Below are positions 26,133 through 33,740 of a DNA stretch of 64,000 nt, piece by piece (the stretch's first letter is position 1; every line of letters begins with the position of its first letter). Location of the stretch: NCBI RefSeq assembly GCF_050942215.1, contig NZ_CP192056.1, positions 1,302,001 through 1,366,000 on the forward strand, in the 5' to 3' direction. A model generated the notes under the pieces. That model saw only the letters and a program-made list of their open reading frames with translations. It was not told the origin of the DNA and searched no databases. The translations under genes were made by a program, and so were the position numbers. Source of the stretch: Sphaerimonospora sp050942215 (GTDB lineage Bacteria; Actinomycetota; Actinomycetes; Streptosporangiales; Streptosporangiaceae).

Positions 26133-26194
26133 CGGGCCCTGCCCGCCGGCGTCGGCGGCCGTGCCGGCGCCGTCGCGCCGGCATGATCTGTGTC

Positions 26195-26383
26195 CTAGTA
26201 GCCGCCGATGTGCTCGAACGCCAGCAGGGCCATCGCCAGCAGCACGATCAGTGTGATGATAATGGGCGAAAGGTTCCCGAAACCGTGGCGGTGAACCTTG
26301 GCGCGGCCCTCCCGGCAGACGGGGCATCGGCCCTCCACCACGGGGCCGGCGCACGCCGCGCAGATCAGATGTTCGCAGCTCAT
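26195..26383 (-). CDS. Small zinc-ribbon membrane protein
   Basis: A 62-residue protein with two CxxC-type pairs (CEHLICAAC and CPVC) forming a likely zinc ribbon at residues 3-25. A single C-terminal membrane helix follows (IIITLIVLLAMALLAF, about 40-58). The ATG has a weak upstream site. It is convergent with prfB and divergent from ftsE. The cysteine spacing and helix make it a credible gene despite its size; function unknown. Confidence 0.7.
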   Translation of the reverse strand: MSCEHLICAACAGPVVEGRCPVCREGRAKVHRHGFGNLSPIIITLIVLLAMALLAFEHIGGY

Positions 26384-26455
26384 AGCAGTTTTACCGCCCC
26401 ACTACCCAAGGCCTAATTGTTTTGTTTCCGTTATGGACGTTCCATGCCAGTGTTA

Positions 26456-26542
26456 CCCCTAGACTGGCCTCTGGCCAACCGGAACGTCGATCGTCAAGTG
26501 ATCGACGACCCCGGAACCGGATGTCCCACCCCCTAGACTGGC
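26456..26542 (+). promoter_or_regulatory. Duplicated CCCCTAGACTGGC element upstream of ftsE
   Basis: The 13-mer CCCCTAGACTGGC occurs at 26456-26468 and 26530-26542, 74 bp apart. Each contains TAGACT, a good actinobacterial -10 box (26460-26465 and 26534-26539). The second lies 19 nt before the ftsE GTG. Two tandem promoters for ftsEX is the simplest reading. Confidence 0.5.
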
Positions 26543-26558
26543 TTGCCGTGATGCGCCC

Positions 26559-27248
26559 GTGATCCATTTCGATAATGTCACCAAGGTCTACGCGAACCAA
26601 AACCGGCCCGCCCTCGACCACGTGAGCGTGGACGTCGAAAAGGGCGAGTTCGTGTTCCTGGTCGGCCCCTCAGGTTCGGGGAAGTCCACCTTCCTCCGGC
26701 TCGTCCTGAAGGAGGAGCGGCCCAACGCCGGCACGATCCACGTGGCCGGCAAGGACCTCGCGCGGCTGTCCAACTTCAAGGTTCCCCATTTGCGCCGCCG
26801 CATAGGCTGCGTCTTCCAGGACTTCCGGCTGCTGCCGAAGAAGAACGTGTACGAGAACGTGGCGTTCGCGCTGGAGGTCATCGGGAAGCCACGCCGGTTC
26901 ATCCGCAAGGTGGTGCCCGAGGTGATCGAGCTCGTGGGGCTTGAGGGCAAGGCGCACCGCATGCCCGAGGAACTGTCCGGCGGAGAGCAGCAGCGGGTCG
27001 CGATGGCTCGCGCCTTCGTCAACCGGCCGATGATCCTCCTGGCCGACGAGCCCACCGGGAACATCGACCCCGCGACCAGCATCGGCATCATGAAGGTGCT
27101 CGACCGCATCAACAGGACCGGTACCACCGTGCTCATGGCGACGCACGACGCCGCCATCGTCGACTCCATGCGCAAGCGCGTGGTGGAGCTGGAGGACGGC
27201 AAGATCGTCCGCGATCAGTCACGCGGCGTGTACGGCCAGGCTTATTAG
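26559..27248 (+). CDS. ftsE: Cell division ATP-binding protein FtsE
   Basis: A 229-residue ABC ATPase working with FtsX at the division septum, where the pair activates peptidoglycan hydrolases. It has Walker A GPSGSGKST, Q-loop FQDFRLLPKKNVYENV, signature LSGGEQQRVAMARA, Walker B ILLADEPTGNID and switch ATHDAAIVD. The GTG start begins the canonical FtsE N-terminus (MIHFDNVTKVY). ftsX follows 14 nt later. Confidence 0.97.
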   Translation: MIHFDNVTKVYANQNRPALDHVSVDVEKGEFVFLVGPSGSGKSTFLRLVLKEERPNAGTIHVAGKDLARLSNFKVPHLRRRIGCVFQDFRLLPKKNVYENVAFALEVIGKPRRFIRKVVPEVIELVGLEGKAHRMPEELSGGEQQRVAMARAFVNRPMILLADEPTGNIDPATSIGIMKVLDRINRTGTTVLMATHDAAIVDSMRKRVVELEDGKIVRDQSRGVYGQAY

Positions 27249-27262
27249 GAGTAACTGGGACC

Positions 27263-28162
27263 ATGCGGGCCAACTTCATCTTCTCCGAGGTCTGGATCGG
27301 CCTTCGCCGCAACCTCACGATGACCATCGCGGTCATCGTGACCGTCGCCGTCGGCATGGCGTTGCTCGGCATCGGGCTGATGATCAACTCACAGGTCTCG
27401 ACGATGACCAACTACTGGACCGACAAGGTCGAGCTGTCGGTCTTCCTCTGTCAGAAGGACAGCGCCTTCGAGACGTGCAAGGGCAAGCCCACGCTCAACC
27501 AGGCGCAGAAGACACAGCTTCAGCAGACGATCGAGGGTCTGCCGGAGGTGGCCAAGGTCGAGTACGAGGATCAGAAGGCGGCGTACGAGAACTTCAAGGA
27601 GCAGCCGAACAACAAGGTCTTCCTGACCGTGATCCAGGCCAGCGACCTGCCCGACTCGTTCCGGGTCAAGCTCAAGGATCCGGACAATTCCCAGGCCGTC
27701 GTGAACGCCCTGTCGGGACAGGCCGGGATCGCCAACATCGTGAACCAGCGGGAGATCCTCGACACCTACTTCGGCTTCCTCGGCAAGCTGCAGTGGATGG
27801 CGCTCGGCGTGGCCATCATCATGGTGATCGCGGCCACCCTGCTGATCGCCAACACGGTACGGCTGTCGGCGTACAACCGCCGGCGGGAGACCGGGATCAT
27901 GCGGTTGGTCGGCGCGTCCAACCTCTACATCCAGTTGCCGTTCGTCATGGAGGGCGTGATCGCCGGTCTGATCGGCGGCGTCTGCGCGGCCGTCCTGCTG
28001 ATCATCACGAAGATCCTCATCTTCGACGGGATCCAGTCGTACATGGCACAGCCGCTCGGCTGGGACACCCTCGCCGGGGTGATCACGTTCACGATGGTGG
28101 TCGGCGTGGTGATCTGTATCCTCGCCTCCTTCGTCACCCTGCGCCGCTACCTCCGGGTGTGA
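27263..28162 (+). CDS. ftsX: Cell division permease-like protein FtsX
   Basis: A 299-residue membrane partner of FtsE with four helices: one at about 20-43, then three at about 173-198, 223-250 and 270-292. Between them is an extracellular domain (about 45-170) holding a cysteine pair (FLCQKDSAFETCKG) typical of actinobacterial FtsX. The cytoplasmic signature region NRRRETGIMRLVGASN, which contacts FtsE, is intact. A ribosome site (AGGAG) precedes the ATG. Confidence 0.97.
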   Translation: MRANFIFSEVWIGLRRNLTMTIAVIVTVAVGMALLGIGLMINSQVSTMTNYWTDKVELSVFLCQKDSAFETCKGKPTLNQAQKTQLQQTIEGLPEVAKVEYEDQKAAYENFKEQPNNKVFLTVIQASDLPDSFRVKLKDPDNSQAVVNALSGQAGIANIVNQREILDTYFGFLGKLQWMALGVAIIMVIAATLLIANTVRLSAYNRRRETGIMRLVGASNLYIQLPFVMEGVIAGLIGGVCAAVLLIITKILIFDGIQSYMAQPLGWDTLAGVITFTMVVGVVICILASFVTLRRYLRV

Positions 28163-28230
28163 AAACGTACGGGCAGGCACCCGACCGCGCGCGGCGACGC
28201 CGCTCGCCGCGCCGACGGTAGGCTCCCTGT

Positions 28231-28713
28231 ATGCCACGTGAGACCGGGCGCAAGCTGATCGCCCAGAACAAGCGTGCCAGGCACGACTACTTCATCGAGG
28301 ACACCTACGAGGCCGGTCTCGTGCTGACCGGAACCGAGGTGAAGTCGCTGCGCGCCGGCAAGGCCAACCTCACCGACGGCTATGCCTCGATGCAGGACGG
28401 CGAGGCCTGGTTGATCAACGTGTACATCCCCGAGTACAGCCAGGGCACCTGGACCAATCACGCGGCGCGGCGCACACGCAAGCTGCTGCTGCACCGCAAG
28501 GAGATCAGCAAGCTGCAGGCGACGCTGCGGGAGCGCGGCCTGACCCTGATCCCGCTGGCGCTGTACTTCAAGGACGGCCGAGCCAAGATCGAGATAGGCG
28601 TGGCGCGGGGCAAGAAGGACTACGACAAGCGTCAGACCCTGCTGGAGAAGCAGGCCGACAGGGAGATGGCCAGGGCCATGTCGAACGCGGTCCGCCGCCG
28701 GGGAGGCCGTTAG
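28231..28713 (+). CDS. smpB: SsrA-binding protein SmpB
   Basis: A 160-residue protein that binds tmRNA and delivers it to stalled ribosomes. Family blocks: QNKRARHDYFIEDTYEAGLV, GTEVKSLRAGKANL and DGEAWLINVYIPEY. A basic C-terminal tail (KKDYDKRQTLLEKQADREM) enters the decoding centre. Its RNA partner ssrA lies 2.3 kb downstream. The GTG of the next gene begins 3 nt after the stop, so the two are probably cotranscribed. Confidence 0.97.
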   Translation: MPRETGRKLIAQNKRARHDYFIEDTYEAGLVLTGTEVKSLRAGKANLTDGYASMQDGEAWLINVYIPEYSQGTWTNHAARRTRKLLLHRKEISKLQATLRERGLTLIPLALYFKDGRAKIEIGVARGKKDYDKRQTLLEKQADREMARAMSNAVRRRGGR

Positions 28714-28716
28714 GTC

Positions 28717-30645
28717 GTGTCCCGACCCGTGTCCGCGACCACCGCCCGCGCGCGAGCCGTACGCGCCGCGCTCGCGCTGGGACTGACGATGCCTCTGCTG
28801 ACGGCGTGCTTCGAGGAATCGTCACCGCACGAGGCCGTGCGGGACTTCCTCGTCGGCTGGGAGACCGGGAAGTACCGTGAGGCCGCCAAGCGTGCCGACG
28901 GCGACCAGGCGGTCGTGCGCGAGGCGCTGGAGAACGCCCGGCTGCAACTCGACGCCGCCTCGATCCGCTTCCGGGTGAAGGGGATCACCCGTGACGGCGA
29001 CACCGCCAGGGCCGACTACCACGCCGAGGTCGACCTGGGGGAGAACAACCCCCTCTGGGAGTACGACGGCGCGCTGCCGCTGCACGTGGTCGACGGGAAG
29101 TGGAAGGTCCGCTGGTCGCCGAGCGTGATCCATCCCGACCTGCACGACGGGCAGCGCCTGGCGGTCGCGACCAGGCCCGAGGGCCGTAAGCCGATCCTCG
29201 ACCGGGACGGCAATCCGCTGCAGGACGGGACGATCCTCTACGTGGCCGGGGTCTATCCGGCGAAGATCAAGGACCCCGACCGGCTGTGCGACGAGCTGTC
29301 GCGGGTCACCGGCTTCGCCCAGGACCGCCTGCTCAGCCGGATCCTCTCGTCGCCGCCACAGGACTTCGTCCCGCTCGCGACGTTCGGACGCACCAAGTTC
29401 GCCCAGATCAAGGACAAGCTGCGGGCGATCAGCGGCATCGACATCGTCACCGACAATCCGCCGGTCGCGCCGAAGTCGCCGGTGCAGATCGTGGGACGGG
29501 TCAGCGCGATCACCCCCGAGGCCGAGCAGCAGCTCGGCGGTCCCCAGCGGGCGGGCGACTCGGTCGGCCGCGACGGCCTGCAGCGGGCCTACCAGGATCA
29601 GCTGACCGGCTCGACCGAGACCAGCGTCGTCATCCTCGACAGCCGGACCGGCAAGCAGGTCAAGGAGCTCAAGGCCTGGCGGCCGGTACGCAAGGCGATG
29701 CCGGTGCAGACGACCCTCGACAGCGCGGCCCAGAGCGCGGGCGACACCGCGGTGGCCGCCGTACGGTCGTCGGCGCTCGTCGCCGTCAAGAGCTCCACCG
29801 GGGAGATCCTCGCCGTGTCCACGAACGGTCTCCACCAGGAGAAGGACGCACTCGCCGGCAAGTATCCGGCCGGCACGACGTTTTCGATCATCGCGGCCGC
29901 CGGTCTGCTCAAGGGGGGCCTCGATCCGATGCAGCGGGTGCCGTGCAGCGCCGACCGCACGGTGGGCGGCGCGCGGTTCCAGCAGCCGGGCGTCGTCGGG
30001 CTCGTCACGCCCACGTTCCGTACGGACTTCGCCGAGGGCTGCGTGACCGCCCTCGCCTCGATGGCCCGGCGGATCAACGGACGGTCGCTGAGCGCGACGG
30101 CGTCACAGTTCGGGATCGGCTCGGAGTGGGGGCTGCCGCTCAGGACGTTCAGCGGTTCCGTCCCCAACGCGAACAGCGACGCCGCCGTAGCCAGGGTCAT
30201 CGCCGGGCAGACCACGGAGGTGAGCCCGCTGACGATGGCTCTCGTGGCCGCGGCGGTCGACTCCGGGACGTGGCGGCCGCCGGTGCTGGTCACCTCGCCG
30301 ACGGAGACCGTCCCCCGATCCTCGTCCGGGACCCTGCCCGAGGGACCGCAGCCGGGCCGGCCGCAGCCCATCACGCTCGACGCCACCACCATCGTCAAGC
30401 TGCGCGCGCTGATGCGCGCCGGGGTCACCTCCGGCGCGGCCCGCGGCGCCGACGCCCCCGGCGGAGAGGTGTACGGCGTGGCCGCCCAGACCACCCGCGT
30501 GGAGAAGAAGCAGCGGGTGAACCTGGCGTGGTTCGTGGGCTGGCAGGACGACGTGGCGGTGGCCGTACTCGCCGAGAACGCCGACACGGCGGCGGCTTCC
30601 GCGATCGCCGGGACGTTCTTCCGGGGCCTGCCGGACACCCGCTGA
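28717..30645 (+). CDS. Penicillin-binding protein-like lipoprotein with degenerate transpeptidase active site
   Basis: A 642-residue exported protein built like class B PBPs of the MecA type. It has a lipobox signal (LLTAC, Cys31) and an NTF2-like N-terminal domain (about 36-150, EAVRDFLVGWETGKYREAAK). A dimerisation linker domain follows (about 155-320) and then a transpeptidase fold (about 330-640). All three active-site motifs are lost. SxxK is TTFS (Thr387, Ser390), SxN is GCV (441-443) and KTG is QTT (591-593). It cannot be an ordinary acyl-enzyme transpeptidase. GTG 28717 follows GGAGG of the smpB 3' end. It may be a structural or regulatory peptidoglycan-binding protein of the ftsEX neighbourhood (inference). 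Confidence 0.88.
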   Translation: MSRPVSATTARARAVRAALALGLTMPLLTACFEESSPHEAVRDFLVGWETGKYREAAKRADGDQAVVREALENARLQLDAASIRFRVKGITRDGDTARADYHAEVDLGENNPLWEYDGALPLHVVDGKWKVRWSPSVIHPDLHDGQRLAVATRPEGRKPILDRDGNPLQDGTILYVAGVYPAKIKDPDRLCDELSRVTGFAQDRLLSRILSSPPQDFVPLATFGRTKFAQIKDKLRAISGIDIVTDNPPVAPKSPVQIVGRVSAITPEAEQQLGGPQRAGDSVGRDGLQRAYQDQLTGSTETSVVILDSRTGKQVKELKAWRPVRKAMPVQTTLDSAAQSAGDTAVAAVRSSALVAVKSSTGEILAVSTNGLHQEKDALAGKYPAGTTFSIIAAAGLLKGGLDPMQRVPCSADRTVGGARFQQPGVVGLVTPTFRTDFAEGCVTALASMARRINGRSLSATASQFGIGSEWGLPLRTFSGSVPNANSDAAVARVIAGQTTEVSPLTMALVAAAVDSGTWRPPVLVTSPTETVPRSSSGTLPEGPQPGRPQPITLDATTIVKLRALMRAGVTSGAARGADAPGGEVYGVAAQTTRVEKKQRVNLAWFVGWQDDVAVAVLAENADTAAASAIAGTFFRGLPDTR

Positions 30646-30748
30646 AGAATTTTCGGCCCGCGAGCAACCTCAGGCGGCCTCCCCTGCGTCTTTCTAGGTG
30701 ACTGGGCACCGCTTGGGGGGTTGCGGGCTCAGTCGCCGTGATGAGACC

Positions 30749-30773
30749 AGGGCTCCATCTCGGGGGGAGCCCT
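30749..30773 (+). terminator. Stem-loop between the PBP-like gene and ssrA
   Basis: AGGGCTCC (30749-30756) and GGAGCCCT (30766-30773) form a perfect 8-bp stem with a 9-nt loop, about 105 nt past the stop of the PBP-like gene. The rest of 30646-31022 holds no gene. Confidence 0.5.
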
Positions 30774-30925
30774 GCCGTCCGGACCGGCTCGACCCTGCCG
30801 GTCGGCCCCCGGGACGTGCGCGTAACGCCACGTTCCGGGGGCTTCGCCGTACCGGCGGCCCTCCCGAACGCCCCTTTGAACGAGCCTGGAGGGAATCTCG
30901 CTCGCGCGCCGGGCGTTGTCACAGC

Positions 30926-30931
30926 TAGACT
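30926..30931 (+). promoter_or_regulatory. Possible -10 box of ssrA
   Basis: TAGACT lies about 90 nt before the mature tmRNA 5' end, in GTCACAGCTAGACTGAGC. The precursor would be trimmed to the mature end. No convincing -35 box is seen at 16-18 nt. Confidence 0.4.
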
Positions 30932-31022
30932 GAGCACGCCCGCATTCGACGGCGATCGGCCCTGTCAAGGGAACGGCCGGCGGGGATGCGGGTCGACAAC
31001 TGAACAGCTGTGTTCTTTCGCA

Positions 31023-31406
31023 GGGGGTGACCGGTTTCGACTTCGGTACTGCAAGTCAGGGGAAGCGGGTCGGGGACTGCGGACATAACCCCGTTAACAC
31101 TGTGACCGCGAAGAAATAAGTGCCAATAACACGCGCACTGAGGCTAGCCAGGGTTCCCTGGCTCTCGCTGCCTAACCAGCGAGACCTCTGTCAGCCCGGG
31201 AGTGCCTCCGGCCCGGATCTGACATCGCTAGGAGGCTCAACCGGCCGACCCGGTCACGGGGTCGTTCGGGAAACCAAACAGTGACTGGGCCCGTCGGCGA
31301 CTCGCCTGTGAGATCACCGGGGCCGAGAAAATCGAAACAGGATGCACCCGGAGAAGCCCTGTCTTGGTGCTGAAGGACGCGGGTTCGATTCCCGCCACCT
31401 CCACCA
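31023..31406 (+). ncRNA. ssrA: Transfer-messenger RNA (tmRNA)
   Basis: About 384 nt. The 5' end GGGGGTGACCGGTTTCGACT and the 3' end GGGTTCGATTCCCGCCACCT plus CCACCA form the tRNA-like domain with T-arm and encoded CCA. Both ends are canonical for one-piece tmRNA. The internal tag frame at 31122-31175 ends in LALAA and TAA. Together with SmpB it rescues stalled ribosomes and marks the peptide for proteolysis. A hairpin terminator follows directly. Confidence 0.97.
31122..31175 (+). other. tmRNA proteolysis tag reading frame
   Basis: From the resume codon GCC the frame reads ANNTRTEASQGSLALAA followed by TAA, 17 residues. The LALAA end is the protease-recognised degron common to actinobacterial tags. 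The upstream part differs from the Streptomyces and Mycobacterium tags I remember. Confidence 0.9.
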
Positions 31407-31410
31407 GCGG

Positions 31411-31440
31411 CGCCCCCGTCCCACCCGGCGGGGGCGTTTC
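31411..31440 (+). terminator. ssrA terminator
   Basis: CGCCCCCG and CGGGGGCG form an 8-bp GC stem around a 10-nt loop, followed by TTTC, starting 5 nt after the tmRNA CCA. Confidence 0.85.
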
Positions 31441-31455
31441 CGTCTGCCCAGGGTT

Positions 31456-31461
31456 TAGAGT
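31456..31461 (+). promoter_or_regulatory. -10 box TAGAGT of the UTRA gene, probably leaderless
   Basis: TAGAGT within GGTTTAGAGTCGCGGGGTG ends 6 nt before the GTG start of the next gene, with no ribosome site between. Confidence 0.45.
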
Positions 31462-31467
31462 CGCGGG

Positions 31468-32058
31468 GTGGCGAAGTTCGATGCGGGTCGGGCCCGGAGG
31501 GACGGGCAGGACGGGCGTGTGATCGTAAGGCGGGCACTGCCCACGGATCCGGCCGTGCGGTCTTCCGCGTCGTTGTTCATGACCGAGGCCGAGCGGCAGG
31601 GCGTCCGCGCCGGCCGCCGGATGCTGTACGTCGGCCCCGAGCCCGCCGGGCCGTACGTGGCGGAGGCGCTGCGGGTCGAGCCGGGTACGGACGTCGTGGC
31701 GCGGCGCAAGCTGCTGCTCGCCGACGACGTCCCGGTGCGGATCGCCACGAGCTATCTGCGGCTCGATGTGTTCGGCGGCACGCCGCTGTGCGAGCCGGAC
31801 TTCGTCAGACCGAGCCTGCAGGCGGGCATCGAGGCGCTGGGACACCGGTTCGGGTGGGCCGAGGAGCGTTTGATCGCCCGGCCGCCCGCCGGGTCGGAGG
31901 CCGGCACCCTGGAACTCGACGACGGCGAATGGGTCGTGGAGATCCTGCGGATCAGCCACTCGACCCAGGACGTCCCGATCCACGCACTGGAGACCGTCTG
32001 CGCCGCCTCCCGGCACGTCTTCCCCATCGCCCAGGTGACCGGCGCCGACGAGTTCTGA
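31468..32058 (+). CDS. Stand-alone UTRA effector-binding domain protein (no HTH)
   Basis: A 196-residue protein resembling the ligand-binding UTRA domain of GntR/HutC regulators, about residues 45-190. Visible blocks are VVARRKLLLADDVPVRIATS, YLRLDVFGGTPL and RPPAGSEAGTLEL. Residues 1-45 are too short and do not form a winged helix, so the DNA-binding half is absent. The GTG fits a leaderless promoter just after the ssrA terminator, so it is a complete gene and not an obvious truncation; no HTH is found upstream because tmRNA occupies that space. It may be a ligand sensor or partner of another GntR protein (inference). It is convergent with the deaminase gene, 2 nt apart. Confidence 0.7.
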   Translation: MAKFDAGRARRDGQDGRVIVRRALPTDPAVRSSASLFMTEAERQGVRAGRRMLYVGPEPAGPYVAEALRVEPGTDVVARRKLLLADDVPVRIATSYLRLDVFGGTPLCEPDFVRPSLQAGIEALGHRFGWAEERLIARPPAGSEAGTLELDDGEWVVEILRISHSTQDVPIHALETVCAASRHVFPIAQVTGADEF

Positions 32059-32060
32059 GG

Positions 32061-33173
32061 TCAGCCCGCCTCGGCTCGGCGACCCCGGTCGTGGCGGGCG
32101 GTGTAGGCGTCGATCTCGGCGAGGAGGGCGCGTTTTCCCTCCGGGCCGAGGAAGGACGCGCGCACGGCCGACCGCGCCAGATCGGCGATCCCGTCGGCGT
32201 CGAGGGAGAGCAGATCGGCGGCCACCGCGTACTCCTGGTTCAGCGTGGTGTGGAACATCGGCGGGTCGTCGGTGTTGATCGTGACGGGCACCCCGGCCTT
32301 GACCAGCTCGGGCAGGGGGTGATCGGCCAGGCTCGGGACCGCCCCGGTGCTGACGTTGGATGTGGGGCACACCTCGAGCGCGATCTCGTTGGCGGACAGG
32401 TATTCGAGCAGGACGGGATCCGTCACGCTTCTGATGCCGTGTCCGATCCGCTCGGCGCCGAGCTCTCGTACGGCCTCCCAGACCGTCCTGGCGTCGGTCA
32501 CCTCCCCGGCGTGCGGCGCCGAGTGCAGCCCTGCGGCGCGGGCGGCGGCGAAGTGCGGGGCGAACCGGCCGCGCGGCACGCCGGCCTCGGGACCGCCCAG
32601 TCCGAAGCTCACCAGCCCCTCGGGACGCTGGTCGAGCGCCACCGCCAGGGTCTGGTCGGCGACGGCGAGGTCGGGGCCGGGGATGTCGAAGCACCAGCGC
32701 AGCACGGTGCCGAAGTCGGCCTCGACCCTCCTGCGGGCGTCTTCGATGATCTCGCAGAACTCGTCGGGCGCGAAGCCCCTGGCGAGGTGGGGCTGGGGGG
32801 TGATGGTCAGCTCGGCGTAGCGGATCCGCTGCTCGGCCATGTCGCGGCCGACGCCGTGGATGAGCGACCACAGGTCGTCCGGCTTTCTGACCAGGTCCAT
32901 GACGGCCAGGTAGACCTCGATGAAGTGGTCGAAGTCCCGGAAGTCGTAGAACGACCGGAGCAGGGCCGGGTCGGCCGGCACGGAGGTGGTCCCCTCGTGG
33001 CGGGCCGCGAGCTCGGCGACGATCCGGGGTGAGGCGGCGCCGACGTGGTGTACGTGCAGCTCGGCCTTGGGCAGGCCGGCGATGAACCGGGTGAGTTCGG
33101 GGGAGATCACGCCGATGACCGTAACAATCGGCCCCGGCGATCCACCAGTCGAAGTCCGGTTATCTCCCATCAA
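32061..33173 (-). CDS. Adenosine deaminase-family hydrolase
   Basis: A 370-residue amidohydrolase with the zinc ligands of adenosine deaminases. His40 and His42 are in LPKAELHVHHVG, a further His is in HSAPHAGE (with the proton-shuttling Glu), GERIGHGIR-type residues are in AERIGHGIRSV, and Asp is in TINTDDPPMF. The first motif reads HVHHVG rather than the usual HLHLDG. This variant occurs in actinobacterial members, some of which deaminate 6-aminodeoxyfutalosine in menaquinone synthesis. Adenosine or aminodeoxyfutalosine are both possible substrates. An internal GTG at 33110 would give 349 residues and may be the real start, because a TTGACA box (33177-33182) overlaps the longer start. Confidence 0.88.
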   Translation of the reverse strand: MMGDNRTSTGGSPGPIVTVIGVISPELTRFIAGLPKAELHVHHVGAASPRIVAELAARHEGTTSVPADPALLRSFYDFRDFDHFIEVYLAVMDLVRKPDDLWSLIHGVGRDMAEQRIRYAELTITPQPHLARGFAPDEFCEIIEDARRRVEADFGTVLRWCFDIPGPDLAVADQTLAVALDQRPEGLVSFGLGGPEAGVPRGRFAPHFAAARAAGLHSAPHAGEVTDARTVWEAVRELGAERIGHGIRSVTDPVLLEYLSANEIALEVCPTSNVSTGAVPSLADHPLPELVKAGVPVTINTDDPPMFHTTLNQEYAVAADLLSLDADGIADLARSAVRASFLGPEGKRALLAEIDAYTARHDRGRRAEAG

Positions 33174-33221
33174 CTTGTCAAGATCGCACGTACGGCCCGC
33201 CGCGGCCTCCGATGCTGAGCC

Positions 33222-33632
33222 TCACCGGGTCAGCTGGTCCCGCATCGCGTCCACGTCGCGCAGAGTCCAGTGCTCGACCACCCGTCCCCCGCGGACCCGG
33301 ACCATGTCGATGGTGAGGATCTCGTAGTGGCGGCCGGTCGCCCGGTGGACACCGCGGCTGATGTACCGGTTGACCGACATTTCGCCATCGCTGGCGTTCT
33401 GCTCGATCGTCACCGACACGTTGCGGAAGCCGTTCTCCGCCACGCTCTCCCAGGTGCGCCGCCAGGCCTCCCTGCCGCGGTAATCGCCGAAGATCCCACC
33501 TCGGTGATCGACGACATCCGGGTCGATCAACTCGAGGGCTTCGTCGAGCCGGCCCGCTAGGACGTCTCCGTACGCCTCGACCAGGCGGCGATGCACCTCG
33601 GCGGCGCTGACGGGTTCTCGATCGTCGGTCAC
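33222..33632 (-). CDS. SnoaL/NTF2-like protein
   Basis: A 136-residue alpha+beta barrel protein with the SnoaL-like pattern. Helical start EVHRRLVEAYGDVLAGRLDE is followed by IDPDVVDHRG and the strand-rich half NRYISRGVHRATGRHYEI, then RGGRVVEHWTLRD. GTG 33632 was chosen for the GGAAGG site upstream; a longer frame without a ribosome site was set aside. Members are small cyclases, isomerases or ligand-binding proteins; the role here is unknown. Confidence 0.8.
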   Translation of the reverse strand: MTDDREPVSAAEVHRRLVEAYGDVLAGRLDEALELIDPDVVDHRGGIFGDYRGREAWRRTWESVAENGFRNVSVTIEQNASDGEMSVNRYISRGVHRATGRHYEILTIDMVRVRGGRVVEHWTLRDVDAMRDQLTR

Positions 33633-33740
33633 GTTCTCACCTTCCAGGGCACAAGTTGGGGATCTTCCGATCCTTGTCGCCGTATAGACCAACGATGCAC
33701 TCCCCGGGCGAGATGCGCCTACGCCGCGCTGAAACACGAC

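Noticed and set aside
31370..31406. Independent tRNA gene ending in CCACCA
   Set aside because: The T-arm and CCA belong to the 3' tRNA-like domain of ssrA.
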